From Bradyrhizobium diazoefficiens (GTDB lineage: Bacteria; Pseudomonadota; Alphaproteobacteria; Rhizobiales; Xanthobacteraceae), in NCBI RefSeq assembly GCF_016612535.1, contig NZ_JAENXS010000001.1, forward strand, positions 124,001 to 188,000: 64,000 bases of DNA, read 5' to 3'. The stretch's first letter is position 1. Each line of letters starts with the position of its first letter. This document shows positions 55,334 through 63,285 of the stretch, piece by piece. The position numbers and the translations under genes are program-made. The notes under the pieces are model-generated. The model made no database searches. It was not told the DNA's origin and saw only the letters and a program-made list of their open reading frames with translations.

Positions 55334-57036
55334 ACGTCGAGCGAGATCATCATGTTCTCGTCTTTGCTCCGATAGGACGCGACGGACTGGCCGCCGCGGA
55401 GCTTTTCCGCAGCTCGAACCTCGAAACGATCATCTGCCGAAGTCTTTCCGAACTTGTCACCGAGATGACCGCTGGCGTGGGCGCGGTTTTGCTTGCCGAG
55501 GAAGGCTTGTTCGGAAAGGACACAGCGCCGCTGGCGCAATGGATCGCGAACCAGCCACCATGGTCCGACCTTCCTTTCGTCATTCTCACCAGCCATCGCG
55601 AGCATCCCGCCGTCGTCGCATGGCGCCGCGGCGTCGTCTCACTTCTCCGAAACGTCTCACTGCTTGAACGACCGATCCAGCCGATGACGCTGACAAGCGC
55701 CATTCAGTCGGCGATGCGAGCCCGGAGGCGTCAATACGAGATCCGGACATTGCTCGCGGCTCGCGAGCAGACAGCCCAGCAACTCGAAAAACTGGTCGTC
55801 GACCGCACCCGCGCGCTGAAGGAAGCCAATGAACAATTGCGCCTCGAAATGAACGAGCGCGCCCGGGTCGAGGAGACGCTCCGCCAGGCTCAGAAGATCG
55901 AAGCCATCGGCCAGTTGACCGGGGGGGTGGCGCATGATTTCAACAATCTGCTGATGGTCATTTCCGGTGGCCTGGACATGCTTGACCGTCAGACAGACCC
56001 AAACCGCCGTCGCCGGTTGATGGACGGCATGGTCCAGGCTGCGCAGCGCGGGGCCAGCCTGACCAGGCAGCTTCTTGCGTTCTCTCGGCGGCAGACGCTC
56101 CGGCCAGTACCCGTTGACGTCGTCTTGCAGATGGGCGGCATGCGCGAACTGCTCGATCGAAGCCTGAGAGGCGACGTCCACGTCGAGTTCGATTTTCCGG
56201 ACACGCTCTGGCCGGTGGAGGTCGATCCTGGCGAGCTCGAGCTCGTGATTCTCAACCTCACGGTCAACGCCCGGGACGCGATGCCCAACGGCGGCACGAT
56301 TGTCGTGCGAGGAGAAAATCTCCCGGATATGAATGACGAGCAGATCATTGGCGACTACGTGCGCCTGTCCGTCGTCGATACCGGCATCGGCATGGAGCCG
56401 GAGATTCTGTCGCGCGTTTTCGAACCGTTTTTCACGACCAAGGAAGTTGGAAAGGGGTCTGGACTGGGCCTTGCCCAGGTCCATGGATTTGCGACGCAGT
56501 CACGGGGGACGGTCCGCATTCGATCGCAAGTCGGCCAGGGCACCAGCATCGAGCTTTACCTGCCGCGATCCCACGGCGTCCCGCCCAAGAAGCGGCACCT
56601 CATCGATCTCAACATGGTGCGGCCGAAAAAGGACAACCATGGCAGGATCCTGCTGGTCGAAGACGACGACGAAGTTGCGGCACTGGTGAGCGAGATGCTT
56701 GCGCAGCTCGGCTACGAGGTCACACGTGCTGCGAGCGGTGCCGCCGCCCTCGGTGCCCTGGCCGACGGCCGCGCAGTCGACCTCATCTTTTCCGACATCA
56801 TGATGCCGGGCGGCATGAATGGGGTCGAGTTGGCGCATGAGATCAAAAGAAGACGCAGCGACATCCCCGTCCTTCTGACCAGCGGATACTCCGAAGCCGC
56901 GGTTCACGAAGCCGAACAGGCGGGCATCCGGATTTTGCCCAAACCATATCATATCGACGAGCTGGGCGCGGCGCTCAGCGCGGTGAAGTCGGAACTTAGG
57001 CTCGACGCAGAATCCAAGCGATCCAACCGGCACTGA
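55330..57036 (+). CDS. hybrid histidine kinase paired with KaiC
   Basis: 568 aa. Residues ~1-130 look like a pseudo-receiver (it has VLLAEEGLF where a receiver Asp is expected). A coiled coil (~145-190) follows, then the kinase: GGVAHDFNNLL with His202, N-box VNARDAMPNGG, G1 VDTGIGMEPE and G2 KGSGLGLAQVHGF. A receiver with Asp489 (IFSDIMMPGG) ends it. There is no membrane segment, so it is cytoplasmic. Coupled to kaiC by a 4-nt overlap: likely reads out KaiC state, and the receiver could pass phosphate on. No separate response-regulator gene is adjacent. Confidence 0.85.
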   Translation: MNVERDHHVLVFAPIGRDGLAAAELFRSSNLETIICRSLSELVTEMTAGVGAVLLAEEGLFGKDTAPLAQWIANQPPWSDLPFVILTSHREHPAVVAWRRGVVSLLRNVSLLERPIQPMTLTSAIQSAMRARRRQYEIRTLLAAREQTAQQLEKLVVDRTRALKEANEQLRLEMNERARVEETLRQAQKIEAIGQLTGGVAHDFNNLLMVISGGLDMLDRQTDPNRRRRLMDGMVQAAQRGASLTRQLLAFSRRQTLRPVPVDVVLQMGGMRELLDRSLRGDVHVEFDFPDTLWPVEVDPGELELVILNLTVNARDAMPNGGTIVVRGENLPDMNDEQIIGDYVRLSVVDTGIGMEPEILSRVFEPFFTTKEVGKGSGLGLAQVHGFATQSRGTVRIRSQVGQGTSIELYLPRSHGVPPKKRHLIDLNMVRPKKDNHGRILLVEDDDEVAALVSEMLAQLGYEVTRAASGAAALGALADGRAVDLIFSDIMMPGGMNGVELAHEIKRRRSDIPVLLTSGYSEAAVHEAEQAGIRILPKPYHIDELGAALSAVKSELRLDAESKRSNRH

Positions 57037-57099
57037 TGTCACACGGTTTCGCATTGCGAAAGGATCGACGACAGGCCTTAGCAGCGGTTATCTATCTCC

Positions 57100-57597
57100 A
57101 TGGATCACTTCAGCACCGACAGATTGACCGCCGATAAACTGCGCGAGGACCATCTCCCCGACCTGGTCGCGTTGCATCTCGATGCCGAGGTGTCCCGCTA
57201 TCTCGGCGGCGTACGCTCGGCGGAGACGACGAAGACCTATCTTGCCACCAACATGGCGCATTGGGATCAGCACGGCTTCGGGTTGTGGGTGCTACGAACG
57301 AAAGACGGAGCCTTCGCCGGACGGGCAGGCATCCGGCACATCCTCGTCGAGGGCATAGACGAGATCGAGATCGCCTACACGTTCAAGCGAGATCTCTGGG
57401 GCCAAGGGCTTGCAAGCGAGATCGCGACTGCGCTGACGGAGATCGGTCTGTCGCAACTCGCGCTGCCGTCTCTCATCGGCCTGGTCTTCGTCGCGCATGG
57501 CGCATCCCGCCGCGTGCTAGAGAAATCGAACTACGTGCTCGAGAAGAGCACGACGCATCATGGCGAGGACGTCGTGATCTACCGTATCCGGAGATGA
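57100..57597 (+). CDS. GNAT acetyltransferase, RimJ/RimL type
   Basis: 165 aa. STDRLTADKLREDHLPDLVALHLD opens the RimJ/RimL fold, and IEIAYTFKRDLWGQGLASEIATALTEIG contains the acetyl-CoA loop; GLVFVAHGASRRVLEKSNYV is the C-terminal signature. Substrate unknown. It is 64 nt after the kinase gene and may be its own unit. Confidence 0.82.
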   Translation: MDHFSTDRLTADKLREDHLPDLVALHLDAEVSRYLGGVRSAETTKTYLATNMAHWDQHGFGLWVLRTKDGAFAGRAGIRHILVEGIDEIEIAYTFKRDLWGQGLASEIATALTEIGLSQLALPSLIGLVFVAHGASRRVLEKSNYVLEKSTTHHGEDVVIYRIRR

Positions 57598-57657
57598 GAA
57601 ACGGCTTGGCGGGATCGGACAGCCCAACATGATCAGTCGGGCCAGGAATGACGTTGA

Positions 57658-58290
57658 ATGAATTCGGATGCGGAGAACATCGTCAGATTGTATCGCCGAC
57701 ATGCGGCTGCATGGCTGCACCAGCGGGAACGACATCTGATCGAGCGCAAATGGCTCGATCGATTGATCGCGCAGTTGCCGGCGCAACCTAAAGTGCTGGA
57801 TATCGGATGCGGTCCCGGAGAGCCGATCGCGCGCTATTTGCTCGAAACGGGGTGTACCGTGACGGGGATCGATGCTGCTCCGGAAATGATCGATATTGCA
57901 AAAGACACTTTTCCCGGCGCAACCTGGCTCGTTTCAGACATGCGCTCTCTGAATTTGAATGCGAGGTTCGACGGCTTGCTGGCCTGGGATAGCTTATTCC
58001 ATCTAAGCCCCGACGACCAACGCCACATGTTTCCGATTTTTCGGCGGCATGCCGACGCCGACGCGGCGCTGATGTTTACCAGCGGCCCGTCGTTCGGGGA
58101 AGCCATCGGGAGTTTCGAGGGTGAGCCGCTTTATCATGCGACTCTCCACGCGGCTGAATATCGCCAATTGCTCGACAGTAACGGCTTCGACGTCGTCGAT
58201 CATGTGGTCGAAGATCCCGAATGCGGCCGGCACACCGTCTGGATCGGACGATTCCGCAGCACGGCTTCGCTGCCTGACGTCAGCTCTTAG
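57658..58290 (+). CDS. class I SAM-dependent methyltransferase
   Basis: 210 aa. Motif I is KVLDIGCGPGEPIARYLLE (~46-64) and motif II VTGIDAAPEMI; LLAWDSLFHLSPDDQRHMF fits the post-motif region of small-molecule methyltransferases. The substrate is unknown. It is 60 nt downstream of the acetyltransferase gene. Confidence 0.82.
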   Translation: MNSDAENIVRLYRRHAAAWLHQRERHLIERKWLDRLIAQLPAQPKVLDIGCGPGEPIARYLLETGCTVTGIDAAPEMIDIAKDTFPGATWLVSDMRSLNLNARFDGLLAWDSLFHLSPDDQRHMFPIFRRHADADAALMFTSGPSFGEAIGSFEGEPLYHATLHAAEYRQLLDSNGFDVVDHVVEDPECGRHTVWIGRFRSTASLPDVSS

Positions 58291-58377
58291 CGAAGTCCGT
58301 CAGACTTGGTTTCATCCCAGGGCCACTGGTTTCGCAAGAGCCGGCCCATCCTGTGGGACGAGAGACGGCCGCGACGC

Positions 58378-58863
58378 TCAGCCGGCGCGCAGCCGGACCA
58401 CCGACTGCGGCAACGACGCGAGAAACAGCACGGCGCAGACGCACAGCAGAACGATATCCTTGAACAGGAACTCGCCGGTCAAGTTCCACGCCATCGGATC
58501 GGCTGAGAGGCTCCATCTGACGACGCCCGGCGTCGTGAAGAAGAACGACCACGTGATCGCGAAGGTCACGATGCCCATGAATGAACCGAGAGCGGACAAG
58601 ACAGGGCTGAACGCGCCGGCCGCGAGCAGCGCCGCAATCACGAATTCAGACACACCGAGGACATACGCCTCGCCTCTCAGCCCGAATATCGACAGCCAGG
58701 AGATGAAGGGACTGTTGGTGATGAACTGAGCAATGCCCTGTGCCGACTGCAGCGTGAATTTCTGCATCCCGAACGATACGAAGATGATCACCATGACCCA
58801 GCGGAGAATGGCGAGAGGACGATAAGAACCGCCTCCGTCCTCGGCGACGTTGAACCCCTGCAT
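58378..58863 (-). CDS. YkgB/DUF417 membrane protein (DoxX-like)
   Basis: 161 aa from the ATG at 58863 (GGGGAGAC upstream), with four membrane segments. ILRWVMVIIFVSFGMQKFT and the GEAYVLGVSEFVIAALLAAG segment match the DoxX-like DUF417 family. These proteins often accompany genes for electrophile or thiol stress. It is on the same strand as the cupin and dehydrogenase genes. Confidence 0.75.
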   Translation of the reverse strand: MQGFNVAEDGGGSYRPLAILRWVMVIIFVSFGMQKFTLQSAQGIAQFITNSPFISWLSIFGLRGEAYVLGVSEFVIAALLAAGAFSPVLSALGSFMGIVTFAITWSFFFTTPGVVRWSLSADPMAWNLTGEFLFKDIVLLCVCAVLFLASLPQSVVRLRAG

Positions 58864-59072
58864 ATGACGATGTCTCCCCGGATTGCAAATGCTTCGGCGA
58901 GCGAAACATGCGCTCGCCAAGTTGCTCTACGAGGAGGAGCTTGCGTCGTTACGCGTCTCCGGAGTTCCATCGATCACAGCCGCGTGCATTGCGCGTGTAC
59001 GAGCCGCAGCGTGAGATCCGCGCTGAAACGCGCCCACCCGGATCGCCGCAGCCGCCTCATGGCTCCGCAGCC

Positions 59073-59444
59073 TCATGGCTCCAACGTGTAGGAGCGCCCA
59101 GGCTCGAGCACGTAGATGGTCAGAAAGCGGAGCGGATGGTCCGGGTCGCAATTGCGAAACAAGGTATGCTGGACATCCGCCCGATCCTGCAACGTTTCGC
59201 CCGCACGATACTGTCGCGGCTCGTCATCGCCATACGCGGACTCGGCAACGCCTTCGACGATGTAGACCGCGCCTGCAACGGGATGCCGGTGAAGCGGAGC
59301 GACACCACCGGGCGGATAGGTGACCTCGACAACCATGAGCTCCTGCTGTTGGCCGGGCAATGGAAGACGTTCGAGAATTTTGCGCGTGACACCGGCAAAG
59401 CCTGCCTGCTGCGCGCTTGCGTGAGCGTCGGGACGTTCAGCCAT
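59073..59444 (-). CDS. cupin-domain protein
   Basis: 123 aa with one cupin domain: VTYPPGGVAPLHRHPVAGAVYIVEGVAES gives motif 1 (the two His and a Glu-like metal site) and TLFRNCDPDHPLRFLTIYV motif 2. Small cupins of this type are often dioxygenase-like or regulatory. It starts 53 nt beyond the end of the dehydrogenase gene, in the same direction, so co-transcription is plausible. Confidence 0.8.
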   Translation of the reverse strand: MAERPDAHASAQQAGFAGVTRKILERLPLPGQQQELMVVEVTYPPGGVAPLHRHPVAGAVYIVEGVAESAYGDDEPRQYRAGETLQDRADVQHTLFRNCDPDHPLRFLTIYVLEPGRSYTLEP

Positions 59445-59497
59445 TGGGGACCTTTCTCGTCTTGCATTGAGTTGTCATCGGCGCGCCGACTCCTAGG

Positions 59498-60508
59498 CTA
59501 AAGCTTTACAACGACCTTGCCGAAATGTGAGCCGGTCCGGAGGTGGGCATAGGCTTCGGGGACCTCGTCGAAGCCGTAGACCCGATCGAGGATCGGGTGG
59601 ATCGCGTGTTCGATCAGGAAACGGTTCATCGCTGCGAAATGTTCGACTGACCCGACGGTGACGCCGATGATGTCGGCATTCTCCCACTGAAGGCGCGCGA
59701 GGTCGGGCTTCGGGCCGAACCCGGTCAAAACACCGATCTGAACGATGTTGCCGCCCGACGCGACCGATCGCAGCGATCGGTCATAGGTGCCGGGACCGCC
59801 GAGTTCGAGGATATGACTGGCACCTTCGCCATCGGTCGCTTTCATCAGGGCGACATCCCAGTCCGGCGTGTCACGGTAATTGATGAGGATCGAGGCGCCC
59901 AGCGCCTTGGCACGGGCGAGCTTTTCATCCGAGGAGGATATCACGATCGCACGCGCGCCCAGCGCCGCTGCGAACTGAAGCCCGAACAGCGCGACGCCAC
60001 CCGTTCCCTGGACCAGCAGCGTGTCGCCCTTGCCCATGGCGCCGCGTGCGATGAGGCCGTGCCAGGCCGTGACGCCGGCACAGGGCAATGTCGCGGCCTC
60101 GATCGAGGTGAGATGCGCCGGCACGGAGACGAGTGCCGTTGCCGGCAGCACGACGTACTCCGCCAACATTCCGTCCATCGTGTCGCCACCGAGGGCTGAC
60201 GGAACATAGCTGGCCTTGAACGGCCCCGAGATCCAATCGCGAAAGAACGATGCGACAACGCGGTCGCCCACTTGCCATTGCACGACGCCGGAGCCGATTG
60301 CGTCAACGATTCCTGCACCATCGGAGAGCGGCACGCGGCCGTTGAGCGCACCCTGACCTACGCGATCGCGGATCAGCAGGTCGCGGTAGTTGAGACTTGC
60401 CGCTTCGACCCGGATGCGGACCTCTCCGTTTGCGGGCTCGGGCTTGCTGACATCAGCTCGCACAAGGCCGCCCGCACCAGCACCGCTATTGAGATGGTAG
60501 GCTTTCAT
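59498..60508 (-). CDS. MDR-family NAD(P)-dependent alcohol dehydrogenase/quinone reductase
   Basis: 336 aa. The GroES-like N-terminus (SLNYRDLLIRD, VPLSDGAGIVDAIG) and a Rossmann domain with LLVQGTGGVALFGLQFAAALGA identify a medium-chain dehydrogenase. The Cys/His residues of the catalytic zinc site are not all present, so it may be a zinc-independent quinone reductase or crotonyl-type enzyme. Divergent from a MerR gene, with a 16-bp palindrome in a 19-bp-spaced promoter between them, so its expression is probably MerR-controlled. Confidence 0.82.
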   Translation of the reverse strand: MKAYHLNSGAGAGGLVRADVSKPEPANGEVRIRVEAASLNYRDLLIRDRVGQGALNGRVPLSDGAGIVDAIGSGVVQWQVGDRVVASFFRDWISGPFKASYVPSALGGDTMDGMLAEYVVLPATALVSVPAHLTSIEAATLPCAGVTAWHGLIARGAMGKGDTLLVQGTGGVALFGLQFAAALGARAIVISSSDEKLARAKALGASILINYRDTPDWDVALMKATDGEGASHILELGGPGTYDRSLRSVASGGNIVQIGVLTGFGPKPDLARLQWENADIIGVTVGSVEHFAAMNRFLIEHAIHPILDRVYGFDEVPEAYAHLRTGSHFGKVVVKL

Positions 60509-60550
60509 CGTCGCTCCTTCGCAAGGGGGTATTCACCTGGATGAGCAGAG

Positions 60551-60582
60551 TCTGTAAGGTCTGACAGCGCTGTCAGGGTCAA
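60551..60582 (-). promoter_or_regulatory. MerR-type promoter and operator between dehydrogenase and merR-like genes
   Basis: In the dehydrogenase direction: -35 TTGACC (60582-60577), then 19 bp containing the perfect palindrome CTGACAGCGCTGTCAG (60576-60561), then -10 TTACAG (60557-60552). A 19-bp spacer with a central palindrome is the diagnostic arrangement of promoters that MerR proteins activate by untwisting DNA. Confidence 0.7.
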
Positions 60583-60593
60583 GAGGTTTTCAG

Positions 60594-60941
60594 GTGAAGA
60601 TTGGTGAACTCTCCCGGCGGACGGGCGTCAGCGTCCGAATGCTGCGTTACTACGAAGGCGAAGGACTGCTTGCTCCCCTGCGAACCAATTCCGGCTATCG
60701 CGACTATGGCCCGGCCGAAGAGGAAACGGTGCGGCGGATCAAGATGCTTGGCTCCGCCGGCATGACGCTCGAAACGATCCAGCGGCTACTGCCGTGCGTG
60801 CAAAACAACGATCCGGCTTTCACGCCATGTAACGAGCTGCGCAGAATACTCGCGCAGCAGGTCGGCCTGATCGACGAACGAATCGAAACACTCAGCCAGA
60901 GCCGGAAAATTCTGGCGGGCTTCCTCGCAAGCGTGAACTGA
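60594..60941 (+). CDS. MerR-family transcriptional regulator
   Basis: 115 aa from GTG 60594. The N-terminal winged helix-turn-helix is KIGELSRRTGVSVRMLRYYEGEGLL, the usual MerR opening, followed by a long dimerisation helix. The effector region has two Cys (68 and 79) in LLPCVQNNDPAFTPCNEL, a pattern seen in MerR proteins that sense electrophiles or redox state, such as AdhR-like ones. It is divergent from the dehydrogenase gene and its start lies 12 nt from the -35 box, so it is probably autoregulated. Confidence 0.88.
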   Translation: MKIGELSRRTGVSVRMLRYYEGEGLLAPLRTNSGYRDYGPAEEETVRRIKMLGSAGMTLETIQRLLPCVQNNDPAFTPCNELRRILAQQVGLIDERIETLSQSRKILAGFLASVN

Positions 60942-61189
60942 TCGCACACCTCGCGTCGATGCCTGGCGTCCGCCGCTTCCGCAAAGACGCTTTCGTTTGT
61001 AACCGCGTTGCCTCTCTCCGCCCGGCCACGCGACCATCGCCGCCTCGGCTGCACCTTTCAGTTCGCCGTCCTTGGCCTGGACGGCCATGCCCTGGAAGAC
61101 ACCGTTTCGATCAAGTTCGCGCGAATTTCCAAACGCGTTCCACTGGAATTTGAATGGCGTTCCCGCGATCGGCTGTTTATTGTCGATTC

Positions 61190-61552
61190 ATGTCGCGTCT
61201 TATATGTCTTTTTGTTGCTGTTATCCTGTCGCTGCTGCCGGTCGTTGCACGCGCGGCGTCGGCCGCTAAGAAGCCCAAGCAAACCTGGCACGGCTACGGC
61301 TTCCTGCCGGGCTATCGCCAGCCGCTGAGCAACAGCCAGCCGCTCTACGCGCAGAAAAACGGCTTCAGGCGCTACGCGCGCGAAAACCAGCGCCCCTGGT
61401 ATATCGATCGCGTGCCGGTCTATTACCGCTACTTCGACGGCGAATGGCATTATTTCGGCCGGCCCGGCTTCGCCGGCCCCCGCTACAATGGCGGCAGCTT
61501 CGGCCCGTGCTGGACACGGACGCCGATCGGCGCGGTCTGGAATTGCGGCTGA
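61190..61552 (+). CDS. small exported protein, unknown
   Basis: 120 aa. A signal peptide (LICLFVAVILSLLPVVARAA) precedes a short aromatic- and Arg-rich mature part (KPKQTWHGYGFLPGYRQPL, DRVPVYYRYFDGEWHYFG). No family recognised; short Tyr/Pro/Gly-rich secreted proteins of this type are common in slow-growing rhizobia. No clear ribosome-binding site at the ATG. The upstream ORFs in the 60942-61189 gap have no protein-like composition. Confidence 0.55.
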   Translation: MSRLICLFVAVILSLLPVVARAASAAKKPKQTWHGYGFLPGYRQPLSNSQPLYAQKNGFRRYARENQRPWYIDRVPVYYRYFDGEWHYFGRPGFAGPRYNGGSFGPCWTRTPIGAVWNCG

Positions 61553-61571
61553 GCCGCCGGGCTCTGCGCTC

Positions 61572-61829
61572 TTACCTGAAATACCCCAGCACGAGATCGG
61601 TATCCGCACTGGCGGCGACCGTGCCGTTCAGCTCGGCGTCGATGACGCGGCGGCAGGCTTCGATCGCGGCGTGGTCGCCGAGATCGTTGGCGGCTTCCAG
61701 CACCAGCCATGCGGCGTCGACCGTGGCCTTCTCCGGAGCCGGTCCGCCGGTCTCGGCGGCGAGGTTGTTGTTGAGGCGCTTGGTCTTGTTCGGATTCTTG
61801 CGAAGAGCGGTGCCGAATTGAGGCAACAT
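61572..61829 (-). CDS. hypothetical protein, 85 aa
   Basis: No family recognised. A basic, Asn-rich N-terminus (LRKNPNKTKRLNNNLAAE) leads into a helical, acidic C-terminal part (DAAWLVLEAANDLGDHAAIEACRRVID). Start ATG 61829 with AGGGAGT upstream. It follows the DUF2336 gene by 33 nt on the same strand, so the two are probably cotranscribed. Confidence 0.6.
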   Translation of the reverse strand: MLPQFGTALRKNPNKTKRLNNNLAAETGGPAPEKATVDAAWLVLEAANDLGDHAAIEACRRVIDAELNGTVAASADTDLVLGYFR

Positions 61830-61862
61830 TGCAGATACTCCCTGCCAATTCCCGGATGAAGC

Positions 61863-62987
61863 TCAGTGAACCTGGAGCTCGGGCTGACGACCCGTCGCGG
61901 GATCGGTGCCGGCGCTGTTCTTGCGCGACTGGTAGAACTTCAAGATGCTGCGCGAGGTCTCGATCTTGAGCCGACCGAAATCGCGCTCGTTGTCGTGGAG
62001 CTCGCGCGCCGTGATCAAATGATCCTTGGCGCCGAGGAACAGCAGCGACATCGTCGTGTCCCAGGAGAAGTCGAGCGCCTTGCACAGCACCAGGATCATC
62101 TCGCGGTTGCGGTCCATCAGCGCGCGCTCGATCACGTCGACCGGCAGCGACGACAGCAGCGACAGGCCGATCTGCACCTCGTCGAAACGGTGCTGGCGCG
62201 CATAGTTCGAGATCGAAACCTGGTTGAGGTTGCCCTGCCGGTACTGCGTCGTCACCACGCGCTTGGCGACGAAATAGCTGCGCGAGGACGGGCCGAACTT
62301 GGACTGCAAATCGCCGGTGACCTCGGTCACCGAGCTCTGGATCTGCGACATCATTTCCGGGCGCTCGGTCTCGAGCCGGCGGCGGACGTCTTCAGATGCC
62401 TTGGAGATGAGTTGCTGGAAGACATGGCGCGGCACGTCCTTGCGCAGGCCGAGCTGCTCGGCGAGGATCGAATCGCCCTCGGCGCGCCGGACCATGTGCA
62501 GCAGGCCCGAGCCGGAGAAGCGCGCGCCCTCGTTCCTGGCGACCGCGGTGACAACCTCCTGGTTACCACGCTTGACGAGAACGTCGGTCACGGCCTCGCC
62601 GATCGATTCGCGCTGGGAGATCGCGAGCAAATGCGCCTGGCCCTTGGTCAAGGCGCTCGCGACCAGCAGCTTCTCGTCGATCCGGGTCGAGTCGCGCAGC
62701 ACCGGGCCTGCGACCGCGATCTCGTCGTCGAAGGCGAGCTTCTCGATGACGTTGAGCGGAGCATGATCGCAGCCCGCCATCAATTCGGAGAGCTGCGCTC
62801 GCGCCTCGACCTCGATCTCGTCGGCTAGCCGCCCGATGACCTCGCCGAACATGCTGATCTCGTCGTCGACGTAGCGACCGGTGATCAAGAGATCGGTCGC
62901 ATGCCACAATGCCTTCGCCCGGCTTTCGTCGGTACCGCGCGCGATCGCGTCGTCCAGATCCTGTAGAAGCGTTGTCGCCCCGTTCAT
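61863..62987 (-). CDS. DUF2336-family protein
   Basis: 374 aa, predominantly helical and without a signal peptide. Composition and layout (ALWHATDLLITGRYVDDEISMF, VIEKLAFDDEIAVAGPVLRD, LHMVRRAEGDSILAEQLGLR) match the DUF2336 family of alphaproteobacteria, helical-repeat proteins of unknown function. The C-terminus is a short basic and polar tail. First gene of a two-gene unit with the 85-aa protein. Confidence 0.75.
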   Translation of the reverse strand: MNGATTLLQDLDDAIARGTDESRAKALWHATDLLITGRYVDDEISMFGEVIGRLADEIEVEARAQLSELMAGCDHAPLNVIEKLAFDDEIAVAGPVLRDSTRIDEKLLVASALTKGQAHLLAISQRESIGEAVTDVLVKRGNQEVVTAVARNEGARFSGSGLLHMVRRAEGDSILAEQLGLRKDVPRHVFQQLISKASEDVRRRLETERPEMMSQIQSSVTEVTGDLQSKFGPSSRSYFVAKRVVTTQYRQGNLNQVSISNYARQHRFDEVQIGLSLLSSLPVDVIERALMDRNREMILVLCKALDFSWDTTMSLLFLGAKDHLITARELHDNERDFGRLKIETSRSILKFYQSRKNSAGTDPATGRQPELQVH

Positions 62988-63187
62988 CTCGATACCCCAG
63001 TTCTTGGTGAGCCATCCTGCCTGTGCGGGCAGGACGCCGGATTCCTCTGGGAACCGACACTAGGGATCAAACGCGAGAATCCAGTAAAATCGGCAGTTCA
63101 GTTTTGCCGACGAAAATTCATTCAAATGCGAGCGAATTCGGTTACCGCTGCGTAACGCCCGCGCTGCGCTTGAGGCACTCATGCCTC

Positions 63188-63282
63188 TCCGGCGTCATGG
63201 CCGGGCTCGTTCCCGGCCATCCACGCCTTTCCGCACGGTACGAAGACCGTGGATGCCCGGGACAAGCCCGGGCAAGACGAGC
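63188..63282. repeat. intergenic palindromic repeat, copy C
   Basis: Begins CCGGCGTCATGGCCGGGC and ends with the inverted CCCGGGCAAGACG, with CCACG/CGTGG arms inside. Same family as 6390-6520 and 38111-38206. It sits just beyond the 3' end of the AsmA-like gene. Confidence 0.65.
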
Positions 63283-63285
63283 TTC

